Below are positions 63,940-64,000 of a DNA stretch of 64,000 nt, piece by piece. The notes beneath the pieces are model-generated. The model ran no database searches. It saw only the letters and a program-made list of their open reading frames with translations, and was not told where the DNA came from. Both the position numbers and the translations under genes were made by a program. Position 1 is the first letter of the stretch. Every line of letters begins with the position of its first letter. The stretch lies in NCBI GenBank assembly GCA_958295665.1, contig OY282558.1, positions 50,289,389-50,353,388 of the forward strand, in the 5' to 3' direction. The stretch comes from Tipula vernalis (Eukaryota > Arthropoda > Insecta > Diptera > Tipulidae).

Positions 63940-64000
63940 CGCCCAAAAAGTTGTGGGCTATAGCACAGTTGATTTTCATTAAAATTGAATTTTCTAAGAA
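63940..64000 (+). repeat. Partial monomer cut by window edge
   Basis: The first 61 bases of an ATTAAA-type monomer. The array clearly continues past the end of the window. Confidence 0.97.

Larger units (their letters stand above)
1..64000 (+). repeat. 173-bp tandem satellite array (whole window)
   Basis: The same 173-bp unit repeats head to tail from the first base to the last, always in the same orientation, with 370 complete copies and one partial copy. Copies differ at a limited set of positions, mostly one of two or three alternative bases per site, and only 12 copies depart from 173 bp. The unit is about 33.5% GC. I find no interrupting transposon, gene or unique spacer. Arrays of 140-180 bp units with higher-order structure are typical of eukaryotic centromeric or pericentromeric satellites; that this one is centromeric is an inference. 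I do not recognise the monomer as a named satellite family. Confidence 0.98.
57584..64000 (+). repeat. Array domain 7: 9-, 11- and 16-monomer spacings
   Basis: Few variant types: C11 or G11, C157 or G157, and ATTAAA. About 58.1-58.8 kb recurs at 60.0-60.7 kb (11 monomers, 1903 bp). The segment with AAACAATCGAACAATC and GGGCCATAGC recurs at 9 monomers (59559 / 61116 and 59679 / 61236). 59.1-59.5 kb recurs at 61.9-62.2 kb (16 monomers). The first tag recurs again at 63839. Confidence 0.75.

Noticed and set aside
1..64000. CRISPR array
   Set aside because: The repeats are contiguous 173-bp units with no unique spacers, and no cas-like genes are present.
1..64000. CENP-B box
   Set aside because: No TTCGNNNNANNCGGG pattern was seen in the standard or B monomer on either strand. 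The closest piece, TTCGAGACC on the minus strand, lacks the CGGG end.
1..64000. Tandem rRNA (5S), histone or tRNA gene cluster
   Set aside because: The monomer has no recognisable 5S, tRNA cloverleaf or histone sequence. Only an isolated A-box-like and an imperfect B-box-like motif were seen.
1..64000. Transposon or long terminal repeat structure
   Set aside because: No terminal repeats with target duplications, no transposase or reverse transcriptase frames, and no break in the 173-bp period.
1..64000. Telomere or simple-sequence repeat
   Set aside because: No runs of a short telomeric or microsatellite motif; the longest homopolymers are five or six bases.

Overview
The whole 64 kb window is one uninterrupted tandem array of a 173-bp, AT-rich satellite DNA monomer. 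I read the monomer phase as starting at CGCCCAAAA. In that phase the window holds 370 complete monomers in a row, from position 1 to 63939, plus a 61-bp partial copy at 63940-64000. All copies lie in the same orientation. I see no unique sequence, transposon, inversion, structural RNA or credible protein gene, and both array ends lie outside the window. Summing the length-changing events I could find (+1, -11, -1, -1, +3, -1, -1, -1, -7, -5, -2, -45; net -71 bp) accounts exactly for the position of the last monomer start (370 x 173 - 71 + 1 = 63940). Thus 358 of 370 monomers are exactly 173 bp.

The organism is a eukaryote, because an array of this kind and size is typical of centromeric or other constitutive heterochromatin. 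The species cannot be named from the sequence. The consensus is about 33.5% GC (29 C and 29 G in 173). It carries 5 CpGs against about 4.9 expected, so there is no CpG depletion. That argues mildly for a lineage with little germline CpG methylation, such as many insects, but this is weak.

Layout. (1) 1-7429: monomers with GTCCCG and GCTATT variants and runs of 346-bp dimers. (2) 7430-12792: standard monomers mixed with a diverged subfamily, here called B, marked by CATATC, GGTTCCGAAAAC, GCGTTTT and a following CCTCCC. (3) 12793-16772: a 6-monomer higher-order repeat and the source of a block re-used at 20.2-21.6 kb. (4) 16773-22134: a 5-monomer (865-bp) higher-order repeat containing B monomers. 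(5) 22135-31821 and 32341-43238: two nearly adjacent copies of a block of about 10 kb, sharing private single-base marks; the second copy has seven extra monomers. (6) 43239-57583: a higher-order repeat of 14-15 monomers. (7) 57584-64000: 9-, 11- and 16-monomer repeats and the two-sided 45-bp deletion near the end. B monomers occur only between 1.9 and 34.6 kb. The ATTAAA variant occurs only from 25.4 kb rightward. The array is therefore made of sequence domains that meet in the large duplicated block.

There are no genes working together here. The biology is the array itself: homogenisation by unequal exchange and conversion at several nested scales, very strict monomer length, and short dyad symmetries and promoter-like or poly(A)-like motifs repeated every 173 bp that could matter if the array binds centromere proteins or is transcribed.
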